This document shows, in pieces, positions 11,535-21,478 of a stretch of 64,000 nucleotides of DNA. The stretch is taken from NCBI RefSeq assembly GCF_051106095.1, contig NC_135786.1:212820501-212884500 (forward strand). The letters are read 5' to 3'. This DNA comes from Pogona vitticeps (Eukaryota; Chordata; Lepidosauria; Squamata; Agamidae). A program made the position numbers and the translations under genes. Each line of letters begins with the position of its first letter. Within the stretch, counting starts at the first letter, position 1. The notes beneath the pieces were generated by a model. It saw nothing but the letters and a program-made list of their open reading frames with translations, did not search any database and had not been told where the DNA came from.

Positions 11535-12005
11535 AGGGTGTGGCGATCCCCTCTGAAGCCCCAATCCCCAGGTCTTCATGAGATTCTCGCCCTTCTTCTT
11601 TCTTCACTGCCACCAGGTATTGCTGCTTCAATACCATTCAATCAAGGAGACATGTGTGCTTTTGAAATTTAAATGATTTATTATATCAGGGAAGTTGACA
11701 TATGATTAATATTCAATAAGCAAACCACAGGTTGCTAATCACTTGTATTTGAATCAGTTCTACTTTAACTTTGAACTTCTACTAACACTCTGTTCCATTC
11801 AGAGTTCTTACAGATCTCTAACTCACTCCAAGTTCACTTTTAAGTTACACACTGTCTCTCACTCACAGAATCTCTCTTCATGCTCCATACACCAGCCATT
11901 ATAATCAGCCCCCTCCCCCCCTTGGCTCCACCTTCTGTCCTCTCATTGGCTCCTACTTCACTGTTCAGCTGTGACGGACAGGTGAGGGCAGGGCTGTTCG
12001 CTACA
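11535..12005 (-). mobile_element. LTR retrotransposon fossil: LTR plus start of the interior
   Basis: On the minus strand an LTR-like unit starts TGTAGCGAAC at 12005. It has a TATA-like motif near 11.89 kb and an AATAAA at 11682-11677, and ends about 11625. It is followed by CTGGTGGCAG, which resembles a primer-binding site, and about 90 bp of interior. A similar arrangement is at 63.03-63.44 kb. Probably Ty3/gypsy-like. It is a broken remnant with no second LTR seen, so its age cannot be estimated beyond 'not recent'. Confidence 0.45.
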
Positions 12006-12057
12006 TAGGGTTTTTCTCCACCTCAATCTCCTGTATTCTCCAGAATTATATCAAAAA

Positions 12058-12278
12058 GTCAGTGTGGTGTAATGGATTGAGACACTGAAAATTAAAGCTT
12101 TAGTCTCCACTGTGCCATGAAACCTGGTGAAGAGAGCTAGGCTCAGTCGCTCCTTCAGCTTGACCTCTCTTACAGACATCTTGTGGGAGAGAGGGAAAGA
12201 GCCCATGTACATTGTCTAGAACTCACTAGAGAAAACGAAGGATGTAAACACAATAAAATAAATAAATAAAGCCGCACA
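12058..12278 (+). mobile_element. tRNA-derived SINE
   Basis: The head GTGTGGTGTAATGGATTGAG resembles a tRNA with an A box. It is followed by the CCATGAAACC...AGCTTGACC...GGATGTAAAC body and an AATAAATAAATAAAG tail. The same family recurs at 13460-13630. Confidence 0.6.
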
Positions 12279-12684
12279 AAGACTACTGAATTGGTCTGAG
12301 GTTGCACCAGACTGAGTGAGTCAGACTTACAGAAAACAATGTGAAATGTTCTTGCAAAGGAAAACAAAGGACACCAGGGCAGTTGCCCAATGGAGTTGTG
12401 TCAAAATAAATACTTGGCCAACATGAAGAAAAAGTATTCTCTTCCTTCTCAAAGGTAGTTACACAATTGCACAAAATAACACACCACTGCAGGTCCTACA
12501 CCATCTCACTGGCTGAGCCAATGCTCCCTGCTTTGCAGGAGTGGCAATAGAATGTTTGGTTATCAGAACCTTTCCCAACTTGGTACTCTTCCAGATGGAA
12601 TAGAACTGCCATCATCCTCAACCAGCACAGCCGTTGACCACCCTAGCTGGGGAATGAGGGACTTTTCATTCCAACATATACATC

Positions 12685-12870
12685 ATAGGCATCCTTCAGT
12701 CTCGAGAGACTATGGTAACATGTTCTGAATCGAGGAGTGTCCTCTCCGGAGCATGAAGCCCGGGTAAGGTAATATGGAGGATAGGCTGTTACCCAAGCAG
12801 CAGATCCCCCCTCTCCACATTGCTGAAATGGTCCAATGGAAAGGCAAGAGCCAATACAACATATAGAGGT
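12685..12870. repeat. Unclassified interspersed repeat
   Basis: The stretch starting CATAGGCATCCTTCAGTCTC is of a kind common in squamate genomes from memory. I cannot assign it to a class. No terminal repeats or tail were found. Confidence 0.35.
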
Positions 12871-12874
12871 CACC

Positions 12875-13030
12875 TAATTATTGTAGATCATTGGATCACA
12901 GGTTTAGGCATCTGGCTGCAGAGCCAGAAGTTGGAAGTTCAACCGCCCATTGTGTCTTCTTGGCAGGGGCTGGATGATGATTCATATGGCCTTTTCCAGC
13001 TCTGCAGTTCTAAGATTATTATTATATCAC
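12875..13030 (+). mobile_element. tRNA-derived squamate SINE
   Basis: The tRNA-like head GGTTTAGGCATCTGGCTGCA is followed by AGAAGTTGGAAGTTCAAC (B-box region) and a CCTTTTCCAGCTCTGCAG body, ending in an ATTATT tail. Related copies are at 22130 (minus), 31555 and 33800 (plus). Confidence 0.65.
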
Positions 13031-13292
13031 AATCATCATAATCAGGTGCCATCAACTCAGTTTTGACTCATGGTGACTCTTTTCAGCGTTTTCCAGCTAG
13101 AGAATACGCAACCGTAGTTTACCCTTCCTTCCTTTCTGGGGGCACCCTTGGACTGGGCAGCTTGCCCAAGGCCACCTGGGCTGGCTTTCCCCCAGGAGGC
13201 ACAGGGGGGAATCAAACTGCCAACCTCTGGCTCCACAGCAAGATACCTAAACCACTGAACTATCTAGCCAGCTACTGTAGATTATCTAATTA
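13031..13292 (-). mobile_element. tRNA-derived squamate SINE
   Basis: Inverse orientation: tail side CAGGTGCCATCAACTCAG at the left, tRNA-like head complement CAACCTCTGGCTCCACAGC near 13221-13240. It lies head to tail against the previous SINE, so the two form an inverted pair. Confidence 0.6.
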
Positions 13293-13459
13293 GGGCCTAG
13301 ATCTAGACGCTATTTTCAACTAGAGGCGCCCCACTGAATCGGTCCCTAAGTCAAAGTGGAAGTCAAAAGTTGTTAAAATTTCATTAGTGCAATCAATGGG
13401 CCTTTTCTAGTTAGGATTAGCAACTGGATTCCGGACTATTTTATTAGACCATCATGCCT

Positions 13460-13632
13460 TGTGAAAGAATGATTAGTATTAGATTGAGGCCACAAAATCC
13501 AAGTTGGAATCCCCACTTAGACAGACATGGACCTTGCTCAGGGCCTGGCCTACCTCACCAGGATGTAACATGCCCTGGAAACAAGCTTGAGCTCCCTGGA
13601 GAGAAGGTGGAAAATAAATATAGCAATCCTAC
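13460..13632 (+). mobile_element. tRNA-derived SINE (same family as 12058)
   Basis: It shares GGAATCCCCACTTAGACA, a CCTACCTCACCAGGATG body and GAGCTCCCTGGAGAGAAGG before an AATAAATATAG tail. It abuts the CpG island. Confidence 0.55.
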
Positions 13633-15714
13633 AGGGGTGGCTCATGGATGTGGCAGGACACTCCCCAGATTTGGAGGATTCCTGAGCTGCCTCGGGTAAT
13701 AAATATAAATATACACTCTTCCCCCCCACACACACACACTCTCTCCTCGCTTTCTCTGGGTGTGACCCCTGGGTGCGATGACCGGACTTGCCCCCGCCGG
13801 GGGGAAAACCCAACAAAGCTCAGAAGGAAGAAAAGAAGAGGCTGAGCGTGAGTCACCCGCCGGCCGCTTCGGGTTTGTTTTGATCGCCGGCTGAGCCTTC
13901 CCTGGGCGGCGCCTCCGAAGAGGTCTCTTGGCCCGCCACACCTGGATGCCGCTCAGGGGAAAGGGGCCAAGATCCGCCCGAGAAGTGGGGGGGGGGGGAA
14001 GAGGCGGCCGCGAAAAAGCTGGAAGCCGAAAAAGCGGTTTCTCTCCCCCCCCCCCCCGGCTTGTCAACAAAACCGGGTCTGCTGCAGCCGCCGCCGCCGC
14101 CACCCGAGCCTTCTCCGGCCCCCCTTGGGCGGACCAAACTCTCCGGCTCCTCCCTTGTCGGACCTCCTTCCCCAGGGGGGCGGGCGGGAAGCAGCACCAG
14201 CAGCAGCAGCAGAGAGAGAGAGGCAGACAATGGGAGGGGGGCGTCAAGTTGGGAGCGTCACTACAGCAGCCGCCGCCGCTTGCGAAGGGACCCAACCGCA
14301 TCGGCAAGCCGAGAGAGAGCTCTTTGGCTCGGCCCCGCCGATCGGAGCCAGGGTCAGGCCCCGCCGGCCGCAGTTCTGCCCGCTTTGTCCACCGCCCGCC
14401 TGGCCGGAGGACCCCGATCGACAGCAGAAGAAGCCGCCCTGGGGCCGATCTCTCCCCACCCCGCAGGAGCTTTTTCTGCGGACGGATGAGGCGCGCCCGT
14501 CGGATCTCACGCGGTCCCTCCTCTCCTGTTACATAAAAAGTTTGTTCCCACCGGCTCTCCACGAGCGCCTGGGGTTTCCAGAGAAAAATCCTTGAGCCCA
14601 AACGCCGCTTCGGTTGGTGCTTTCGTTGAGACACCGGGTGACGAAGCCGCTTAATCCGATTCGGGCAGTTATAAAATGCAAGGCTGTAACCCTAATGCAT
14701 GTTTCCCCTGGGAGTAAAGCCCTCCTGCGATCCCCCCCCCCCGACTTCAAATGCGAAGGTTCAAAGCACGCTCCTTTGAAATCGTTCCGTCTTTGGTTGT
14801 AAGTTTTAAAAAAAACCAAACCTAAACGCGTTTAAACTCCATTTTAGATTTAACGGGGTTTGGGTCAAAGCAGGTCAACGGGATTAAACACAGCGCGGCC
14901 AGAAAGGAAATCTACCCCCTCCCCCCCCCGGCCAGATTTTCTGTTTTAAGAGTCCCATTGCAGTCAGGGGGGCTACTCGGGAGTAGGTAAATACAGAGCT
15001 GCCCTTCTAACCGTTTTCTTTGCCGCCGCCTCAGATGTGACGCTCAATTAAGACTGATCAGGAAGTCAGGCTCACTGAAGTTCGAGCGCCGTGGCGCTGA
15101 CTCCCGGGCAAACGATGCTTGAGGAAACAAAACTACTACGCCACAAGTGGTTTGTGCAGCGCGGTCGGGAGGCGCATTCCATAGGCGGACAAAGCTGCCC
15201 GCCCCATCATCTCCCCAGCACATTTCGGAAACAAACGGAAAGGCTCTGAGATGCATGACCCTTTTTTTTTTCTGCCAGAATTAGCGGTCCCGACGTGAGA
15301 AACTGCCGTGGTCCCCATAACTGTGGGGAGGAACGAGGCGACTTCCCCCCCCCATTTTTTTATTAGCGCTGCCCCGACCGAGGAATAAAGGGCCCCCGTG
15401 GGTGACCGATCCCCGTCCGGCGCCCTGCCTGCCGCTGGGCTGGAGATCACAGTGATAAAAATACCGACTAAGTTTAGAAACGGTGGCGACGGGAATCCCC
15501 GTCCCGTCCCATCGACTTCTTCAAATAACCGCCCGCCGAAAAGTGGTCAAGACGAGCGAGATCCCCCGCCGGGGGCGCATCCAAGCCGAACGCGCCCGCG
15601 AGGCGATCTGCGCGCAAATAACGCGGAGCGGAGTTAAGAGGCAAATAAAATACAGAGCGATTCACCGGGGCAACCGACCCCAGCCTGGCACAAGCGGCGC
15701 CGCCTCGCACTCAC

Positions 15715-15955
15715 CGTCGTCTGCAAACACAAACACACCCCGGACGGCAGCGATTGAGGTAGATGGGGGCGAGGGGAGCCCTGCCCGCCGCGGTGCCCTC
15801 CGTTTCCTCCGGGCTTCCAAAAGCCCCGGTTGCCTCGGCCTGTCTCAGCTCCCCGCCGAGTTCTTTTGTTGTTATAGAATCCGGCAAACAGCTGATCGGC
15901 AGGGACCGCCCCCTGGCCCCGCCCCCTGCTCGCGCTCTCCCCCCCTCCCGTCGTC
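15715..15955 (-). other. TP53INP1: Inferred TP53INP1 5' untranslated exon 1
   Basis: The minus strand reads GACGACG|GTGAGTGCGAG, a near-ideal donor with its GT at 15714-15713, inside the CpG island. CCAAT, GC-box and E-box elements lie 50-140 bp further upstream in the correct direction, which would place initiation at roughly 15.93-15.97 kb. Splicing from here to the acceptor at 6486 gives a 9.2 kb first intron. The right edge is an estimate. No transcript evidence is available. Confidence 0.6.
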
Positions 15956-16010
15956 CTTAAGCTCCCATCTCATCCCCGTCCGTGTGTGTGTGTTGTGTTT
16001 TGAGAAGGGA

Positions 16011-16020
16011 GGGGGCGGGC
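16011..16020 (-). promoter_or_regulatory. GC box (Sp/KLF type)
   Basis: GGGGGCGGGC on the plus strand, about 50-80 bp upstream of the inferred minus-strand start. Confidence 0.5.
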
Positions 16021-16036
16021 TAGGGCTCGAGCTGCA

Positions 16037-16041
16037 CCAAT
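16037..16041 (-). promoter_or_regulatory. CCAAT box (NF-Y type)
   Basis: CCAAT on plus, ATTGG on minus, within CpG-rich DNA and at the usual -60 to -110 distance from the inferred start. Confidence 0.45.
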
Positions 16042-16091
16042 GCGAGCCTCGCGCTGCTCCGGGGCCGCGTCGGGACAGGCTGTCACTAACG

Positions 16092-16099
16092 CACGTGAC
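16092..16099 (-). promoter_or_regulatory. E-box / CLEAR-like site
   Basis: CACGTGAC on plus, GTCACGTG on minus. It matches 8 of 10 positions of the CLEAR consensus GTCACGTGAC bound by TFEB/TFE3, and also a generic USF/MYC E-box. It is plausible for a gene whose product acts in autophagy, but that reading is inference. Confidence 0.4.
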
Positions 16100-16149
16100 C
16101 CGGCGCGGAGCGGCAGAGCGAGCTCGGGGAGGTTGCGGGCTGCAGCCGG

Positions 16150-16159
16150 GGGCAAGCCC
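16150..16159. promoter_or_regulatory. Perfect p53-family half-site
   Basis: GGGCAAGCCC fits RRRCWWGYYY at all ten positions. The following decamer, GGGCAACAAA, matches only about 6 of 10, so this is a half-site or weak full site. It lies about 200 bp upstream of the inferred start of a known p53 target. Confidence 0.35.
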
Positions 16160-16450
16160 GGGCAACAAAAGGAGAGCGGTGGGAGGAGAGGGAGGGAGGG
16201 AGGAAGAGGACGGAAGGAGGAAGGAACCCGGGGGGGGGGGTTGGAAAGAGAGTGAGGAGAAGCAAAGAAGGGGTAGAGGAGGAGGAGGAGGAGAGGAAAA
16301 GAAGGGGCAGAAGGGGAAAAGGAGCGTGGAGAGGCGGAGATGGAAAAATACCAGATAAGGAGAGGAAGGAGGCCTGGGAAAAAGCCAAGAAATGCTCCGT
16401 CCTTGTTTATTTCCATCCTCCTCGTTGCTTTCCCAAATACTGTAATACCA

Positions 16451-18045
16451 TCCCTTTCCTCCCCCTCCCGTGATCGGTAAACATCAGGACCCGGGACGTC
16501 TTGATCTCCGCTGTTCTCACGGAACTTTTTGCACGGCTTCCAGATTCCCCTGCTGTTCCAAGGCCGCCAAACCTACCGGGTTTCCCAAAATTTGATGAAC
16601 AGAACAGATCCCGCTGGCTTGACTTTTTTAAAAAGTCTGCCGGCCTGCCTGCCAGTGGGGTGGGAGGGCGACATGCTGGGATAGCCCCAGTCTTTTTCTT
16701 TGTTTCCCACAGTCTCCACCAGAAGGGTGACATTCGGATTCCCGGAATCCACCTCCCCCACTCCCCAGAATTTACTGGGCGAACTCTGGAAGTGGCTTGG
16801 ACAAAATAATAAGACGATTTTGTGGTGTCTACATGGAAATCCTTTCTCCCTAGTCCGTCCCGAAGATTGTTCCTGAGTTTGAGGACTGATCCCTGTTACA
16901 AAACTCCTGAAGTCCCAAATTCAAAGCCAGGTTCTTTCAGAAATCATAAAATGTCGTATACTGATTAATGAATGATTGTGTGAAGTTGTATCATCTTGGA
17001 ATAGTGTTACTTCTAATGTGGTCTTAGGAAGACTGCAGACTGAAAGGTAGCTATGAAATGGATTATTAAGTAAATAAACCCACCTTCTATTGTTACCTAA
17101 GGCCTACCGTTCCACTCCCATAGCTAAAGCCAGTTGTACCATTAGGAAGCCTCCACCTGGTACTGGGAGGAGCAACTGCTACCGCCTATCAGCCATTCCT
17201 CTTGAGCCCCCTATTCCTCTGACTTTTTAGATCTACATATTCGGGTATCCAACTATGATCACACTAAAAAGGTAACTTGAGCTAAAATCTTCTAAATTGC
17301 ATATGTCACTGCAAGTCAAACAGTATGAAGTACAGCAGCAGTTTGTCAATGCTTGGATAAAGAGTGGATGCTTGGATTCCTCATTGGACTCCGTGTTGAT
17401 TTCTTAATGGGAATTTGCTGTTGTGACTTTTTCTGGCCTAAAGAGTTGAGCTTTAGAGCTGACTGCCCAAATCTGCAGAGTTTATTGCTTTGCAGCTTGG
17501 TCAGGATTGGTAGATACTGGAGAGTGGAAAAATGGAAAGGTGTCTTTTTTCCTTATGTCTCTCCTGAGACTGCCACCCTGTATGGGAGGAGAAAATCGTA
17601 ACTTTGCAGTGCATGTCATCTAGTTCCTCCTTGCCAGACTGTAAACTATTAGGGGGACTTAACAGGTCAATCCTTGCCTCACCCTCTCTTTGTGCATGCG
17701 TGTGATGTATTTTAGAAGCTCAGGCTTTCCAGATGCTGATAGAAAAATGTTTTCTTTTAATTGATAAATATAGTTCTAGGTATTGGAGAAATGCATGGAT
17801 ACTCAAGAGTCTCGAGGTATCCAAGTATCTAGAAAATGCTACCTTATTTTGGGGTAGCTCAAGTTTACTTCAGAATTGATGTGCATTTTATTATCCATAT
17901 TTGGTACTGGAGCAAATGAGATTCCAAGACCTACAGAAAATCTTAATTAAATCTTGGGAGACACTCTGCATTTAAGTCTTTACCACCTTTTTTGTTCCGT
18001 GCAAGAGAAATCAATCTTAAAGCATGAGAGCTTGAAAAACATATA
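16451..18045. other. Intergenic, no feature seen
   Basis: The flank upstream of the TP53INP1 promoter. AT content rises again; no repeats, coding exons or RNA genes were recognised. Confidence 0.5.
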
Positions 18046-18303
18046 CACTGTTTCCTCAAAAATAAGACCTAACCTGACAATAAGCCCTAGTAAGATTTTT
18101 CAGGATGCTCGTAATATAAGCCCTACGCCCAGTGAAGGGAAACCCCACCCTCCACCATTGTGCAGCAACCAGAAGATGACATGACTATATTTGAATAAAT
18201 GTAGATTGTTGTACATAAAAAAATCACCTGAAAATAAGCTCTAATACATTTTTTGGAGCAAAAAGTAATATAAAACCCTGTCTTATTTTCGGGGAAACAC
18301 GGG
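18046..18303. mobile_element. Tc1/mariner-type MITE
   Basis: The left end CACTGTTTCCTCAAAAATAA and the right end, the inverse of CCCGTGTTTCCCCGAAAATA, are flanked by TA (18044-18045 and 18304-18305). It is 258 bp and noncoding, and the AATAAGACCTA/AATAAGCCCTA module is repeated inside. Confidence 0.75.
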
Positions 18304-18305
18304 TA

Positions 18306-18480
18306 TTTATTTTTTCAAAATATTTTTACGTCACCTTCCTCCTTAAAAATAACTCAAGGCAGCTTATATTATTAAAATACTTTGTTTGTTTGTTTGTTTG
18401 TTTATATGCCGCCCACTTTACTCAAAGGTCTCTGGACGGTTTACAACAATTAAAATTCAATTAAAATACAATAAAAGTGT
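18306..18480 (-). mobile_element. L2-like LINE 3' end, left part
   Basis: ATATGCCGCCCACTTTACTC and GACGGTTTACAACAATTAAA are the complement of the L2 3' tail ('...aagccgcc...'). It includes a (GTTT)n run at 18384-18403. It appears to continue at 19274-19590 on the far side of an insertion. Confidence 0.6.
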
Positions 18481-19273
18481 GAAGGAGAGAACACCAATGT
18501 GCCGTCCTCAGTAGAACAGACCATTGAGGAGAACTGCGGTTGTGTGGAGGGAATGCTGGTGGAAATAAAACAGGAGAGGGAGGAGTGGAAAGGTCACTGG
18601 AGGTTTGCTTAGCAGACGAGAAAGGGGAGGAGTTAGACCTAATTGTCTGGGAGGAGGATATAAAAGAGGAGGGAGGCGCGCAAAGTTTTAGAATCCTAAC
18701 AGGTGGCGAACAATCAGAGAGAAAAAATCAAGCGGTTCAGACTGAGCTGGGCTATGGGCATGAGGACTTTGCAAAACTGATGAAGGGTTTCCCTAACCTC
18801 CGGACCAGAGGAGGCTTGCTACCGGACCCGAAAGACCAACACGTGAGAGGAGGAGAGCTAGAGCCCGTAGAATGGACCATGGTGGTATATCCACACAATC
18901 AATGTGGGGGGAAGAGGGTGATCCGTCTCAGTCCCTCTTTACTCCAACAACCGCACAAGGGGGATTGGGTGAGACACCCCTTTTGTGGGACAGTTTGTGC
19001 CGTGAGGAGCACTCCTCTACGTCCAGTGACCGACCGGGAGCGGTTTGGACCGGCCCCAGTATAAGAAGTGATTTGCTGACACTGGATGTAAAGGTGCGAA
19101 GTTAAAGAGTTCTTCCAGAATTGAATTTATTAGACCCCTTTGAAACAGTTGATTTGAACATGTTAAATAAAAGAGACTATATTAAGAATAATGAACAGCC
19201 TCCAACTCCTTCCCGCGCAACCTTTGGGGTTACCTCCTGCAGACGAAGAACCCAATCAGAAAAAGATAAAATG
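18481..19273 (+). mobile_element. Inserted GC-richer segment, possible solo LTR fossil
   Basis: This segment interrupts an L2-like copy; flanking text ATTAAAATACAAT occurs on both sides. It is richer in G and C than its surroundings, has a TATA box (GGATATAAAAGAGG, about 18656-18669) and an AATAAAAGAGACTATA polyadenylation-like motif at about 19165. That order fits an LTR, but the exact ends and family could not be fixed and no companion LTR was seen. Treated as a fossil. Confidence 0.35.
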
Positions 19274-19835
19274 ATTAAAATACAATTAAAACAGATACTC
19301 TAAAAATTGCCATCAGGACCCACAGTTGATGTTATTTCAATTAAAAACCTTCTGGAACAGGAAGGTTTTGACCTGGCACGGAAATGTCATCAACAATCTC
19401 AGTCGGGAGGGCATTCCATAGTCTGGGGGCAGCTGCCAAAAAGGCCCTTTGTCTACAAGCCACCCCTCTTCTTACCTCCTTGAGAGCTCCTTTAGAGCTG
19501 AAAACAATAAGTATATATAATAAATAAAAAATATAAGTATAAATAATAAATAAAAAATAAATAAGTATACAAAAGCTAAAAAGGATCAAACAAATATCAG
19601 TCTAAGAAATGGTAAACAAAAGCAATACATTCAAAGCTGTAAGGCAGCCAGTCACTGAGGGGAAGCTTGCCTGAAGAGCAAGGCCTTTGCCTGCTTGCAG
19701 AGGACAGCAAAGATGGGGCCAGCCTGGCCTCCTTTGGGAGGGAGTTGCAAAACCTGAGAACAGTAGCAAAGTCCCCTGTTTTGTCCCCACCAAACCCATC
19801 ATGAAAGTGGTGGGACTGAAAGAGAAGCACAAAAG
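19274..19835 (-). mobile_element. L2-like LINE 3' fragments (one or two copies)
   Basis: Minus-strand frames read RQRAFLAAAPRLWNALPTEI (about 19395-19455) and CNSLPKEARLAPSLLS (about 19700-19750), the typical C-terminal end of L2/CR1-group ORF2. Two such ends in tandem suggest two insertions. Decayed. Confidence 0.65.
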
Positions 19836-20601
19836 CCTAGGAAAATCCAAAACATGTAAAGCATATTGCAAGATACTAGTTTTTTTTTTCATGTTTTGCC
19901 AGTTTGTGCAATAATACATACATTCATGGTTATTATTTAGCCAAAAAACTAATAATTTGACAGAGAATTCTGCTAATGGCCAAAGGCCTCTTCCAGTTTG
20001 CTAAAAAAAAAATATGGTTGTTGGACTTTGGTGTGGAAAAAGAGAGTTGAAAACCTTATTATGAAGCTTGCAGAGTAGCTTTCGACCCCACCCACTTCTT
20101 GTAGGGATAAACAGTGGGAAACCCATATCTGTAAGCAATCCTTACCTCAATGGTGGAAAAGTTGGATGCAACTATAGCAGTGTGGGAGTAATGCTGTGCC
20201 CTCAAAGCAGCAATACAAAATGCACAGTAATTGCTGAAGCCTGAGGGGCCAGTAATTAGGTTGTACTGCTCATGCTTTGCAATATTGTACTGGAGCTGAG
20301 CTGGGATTTGCAAAGTTTAGAGCCTTTGTGACTTGTAGGGATGTAGAACTATTCCTTTTGTCATGGAATGAACACAGTTTATGTGTTTGGTTACATCTCA
20401 GGGGTGCAGCTATAGAGCTATCATGAAGAACATCTGCATCCAGAAATCACCACTACACCATAGATGCTTTGCATGAAAGGGGCCCCAGATTCTTTCTCTG
20501 CCTGTGCCCAAGGGAACTGCTGCCAGTCATAACAGAGAATACAAAGCCAGATGGATTACCGGTCTGATTTTATTGACCCCCCCCCCAAAAAAAAGGGTGG
20601 G
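19836..20601. other. Intergenic, no feature seen
   Basis: AT-rich unique-looking DNA with no recognisable exon or repeat. Confidence 0.4.
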
Positions 20602-20649
20602 GAAAAAGGGTGGTTCTTGCAAGCAAGCAAGCAAGAACCACCCTTTTTC
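20602..20649. repeat. Perfect 19-bp inverted repeat
   Basis: The arms are 20602-20620 (GAAAAAGGGTGGTTCTTGC) and 20631-20649, exact reverse complements, with a loop of AAGCAAGCAA. Confidence 0.92.
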
Positions 20650-21244
20650 AGCTTAATCACTTCCAGTGATCAATCAAGCTTCAAAATTCCAGGAAATTTG
20701 CAGGAGTTGTGGCCGCATCTTTAACAGATGGGTTATTAGACAATATAGGCTGAAATCTTGTTGCTAATAATTGGCGTAGTAGGTGACAACTAGAACAGGC
20801 CCATAAAGGCGAGTTGATTCTCCAGACACCTACTAATTCAATAGGCCTAATCTGGTGTGACATGATATGGTAAGTAACAGAATTTTAGCTATAGTCAGAG
20901 GAGCTTGGACAAGTTACTTTTTCAGACTACAGTTCCCTGAATCTCCTAATCAGGATTCTGGGAGTGTTACTCCCTAAAGATATGGATATGCTGTCATCCT
21001 CTATGCTGTGGTTAATTTATGGCTGCCAGTGTCAAACTGGGGGACGCAAGTACCAGATTAGTTTGTTCACTGGAGTAGGGTTGTAATGAGTGCCCTCGAA
21101 ACAGTCACTTGTTGGAATTGATTAGAAGGAACAGATTACAAATAGTGTGATTTTCTTTGAGGTTAATGAGAGTATAATTAAGTGACATTTTGAAATTAAC
21201 ACAATAGATAGGATCAAAATGATTTTACAAATGTAATTTATAAT

Positions 21245-21478
21245 GATTGTGATAGGTTTTTCAGGCTGTTTGGCTGTGTTCTGGAGGTTTTTCGCCAGTC
21301 TCTGTCCAGCATCTTTAGAGGACAGGAGTTAGAACGTCTCCTATCCTCTGAAGATGCCAGCCACAGAGACTGGCGAAACGTTAGAAGAAAAACCTCCAGA
21401 ACATGGCTAAACAACCTGAAAAACCTACCACAACCATCAGATCCCGGCCATGAAAGCCTTCGAGAATACATAATAATG
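21245..21478. mobile_element. Penelope-like element terminal repeats, head to head
   Basis: The right arm carries CCAGAACATGGC, CCTGAAAAACCTACCACAAC and GGCCATGAAAGCCTTCGAGA. The left arm is the inverse of the same text. Together they form an inverted pair about 230 bp long. The right arm contains CTCTGAAGATGCCAGCC and ACTGGCGAAACG, which match the hammerhead-ribozyme core that Penelope-like elements carry in their terminal repeats. No reverse transcriptase is attached here. Confidence 0.65.
21333..21382 (+). ncRNA. Hammerhead ribozyme-like core (in Penelope terminal repeat)
   Basis: The elements in order are AACG (21333-21336) + UC; CUGAAGA (21348-21354); stem II GCCAG (21356-21360) / CUGGC (21370-21374); GAAA (21375-21378); CGUU (21379-21382), which pairs with AACG as stem III. 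This gives a GUC cleavage triplet. Oddities: an extra U between CUGAAGA and stem II, and stem I is too short to form a local hairpin (the sequence instead pairs with GAGGACAGGAG upstream). Activity is therefore doubtful, but the fold is recognisable. Confidence 0.5.

Larger units (their letters stand above)
6487..15714 (-). other. TP53INP1: TP53INP1 first intron (inferred)
   Basis: About 9.2 kb from the inferred exon 1 donor to the acceptor at 6486. From 6487 to 10.8 kb it is mostly unique AT-rich DNA with scattered degraded family A repeats (7035-7110, 9375-9560), a short tandem repeat (10483-10547) and another palindromic piece (10665-10765). From 10.86 to 13.63 kb it is crowded with LINE, LTR and SINE insertions. 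The last 2 kb are CpG island. Confidence 0.55.
13700..16450. promoter_or_regulatory. CpG island over the TP53INP1 promoter
   Basis: CG dinucleotides and GC content rise sharply here compared with the AT-rich surroundings. There are two dense blocks, about 13.85-14.6 kb and 15.4-16.3 kb, with a less dense middle. The second block holds the inferred exon 1 and promoter. A purine-rich run (about 16190-16330) marks the upstream side. Six-frame ORFs here are long only because GC-rich DNA has few stops. The first block could serve an alternative start or be intronic regulatory DNA. Confidence 0.85.

Noticed and set aside
13642-14634. 330-codon minus-strand ORF in the CpG island
   Set aside because: All frames are unusually open here because the DNA is GC-rich; the protein is low-complexity Arg/Pro/Gly/Ser, and it runs into a SINE-flanked AT region with no family resemblance.
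15483-16358. 291-codon plus-strand ORF over the promoter
   Set aside because: Same reason: compositional openness, Arg/Gly/Glu-rich, antisense to the inferred exon 1 and promoter.
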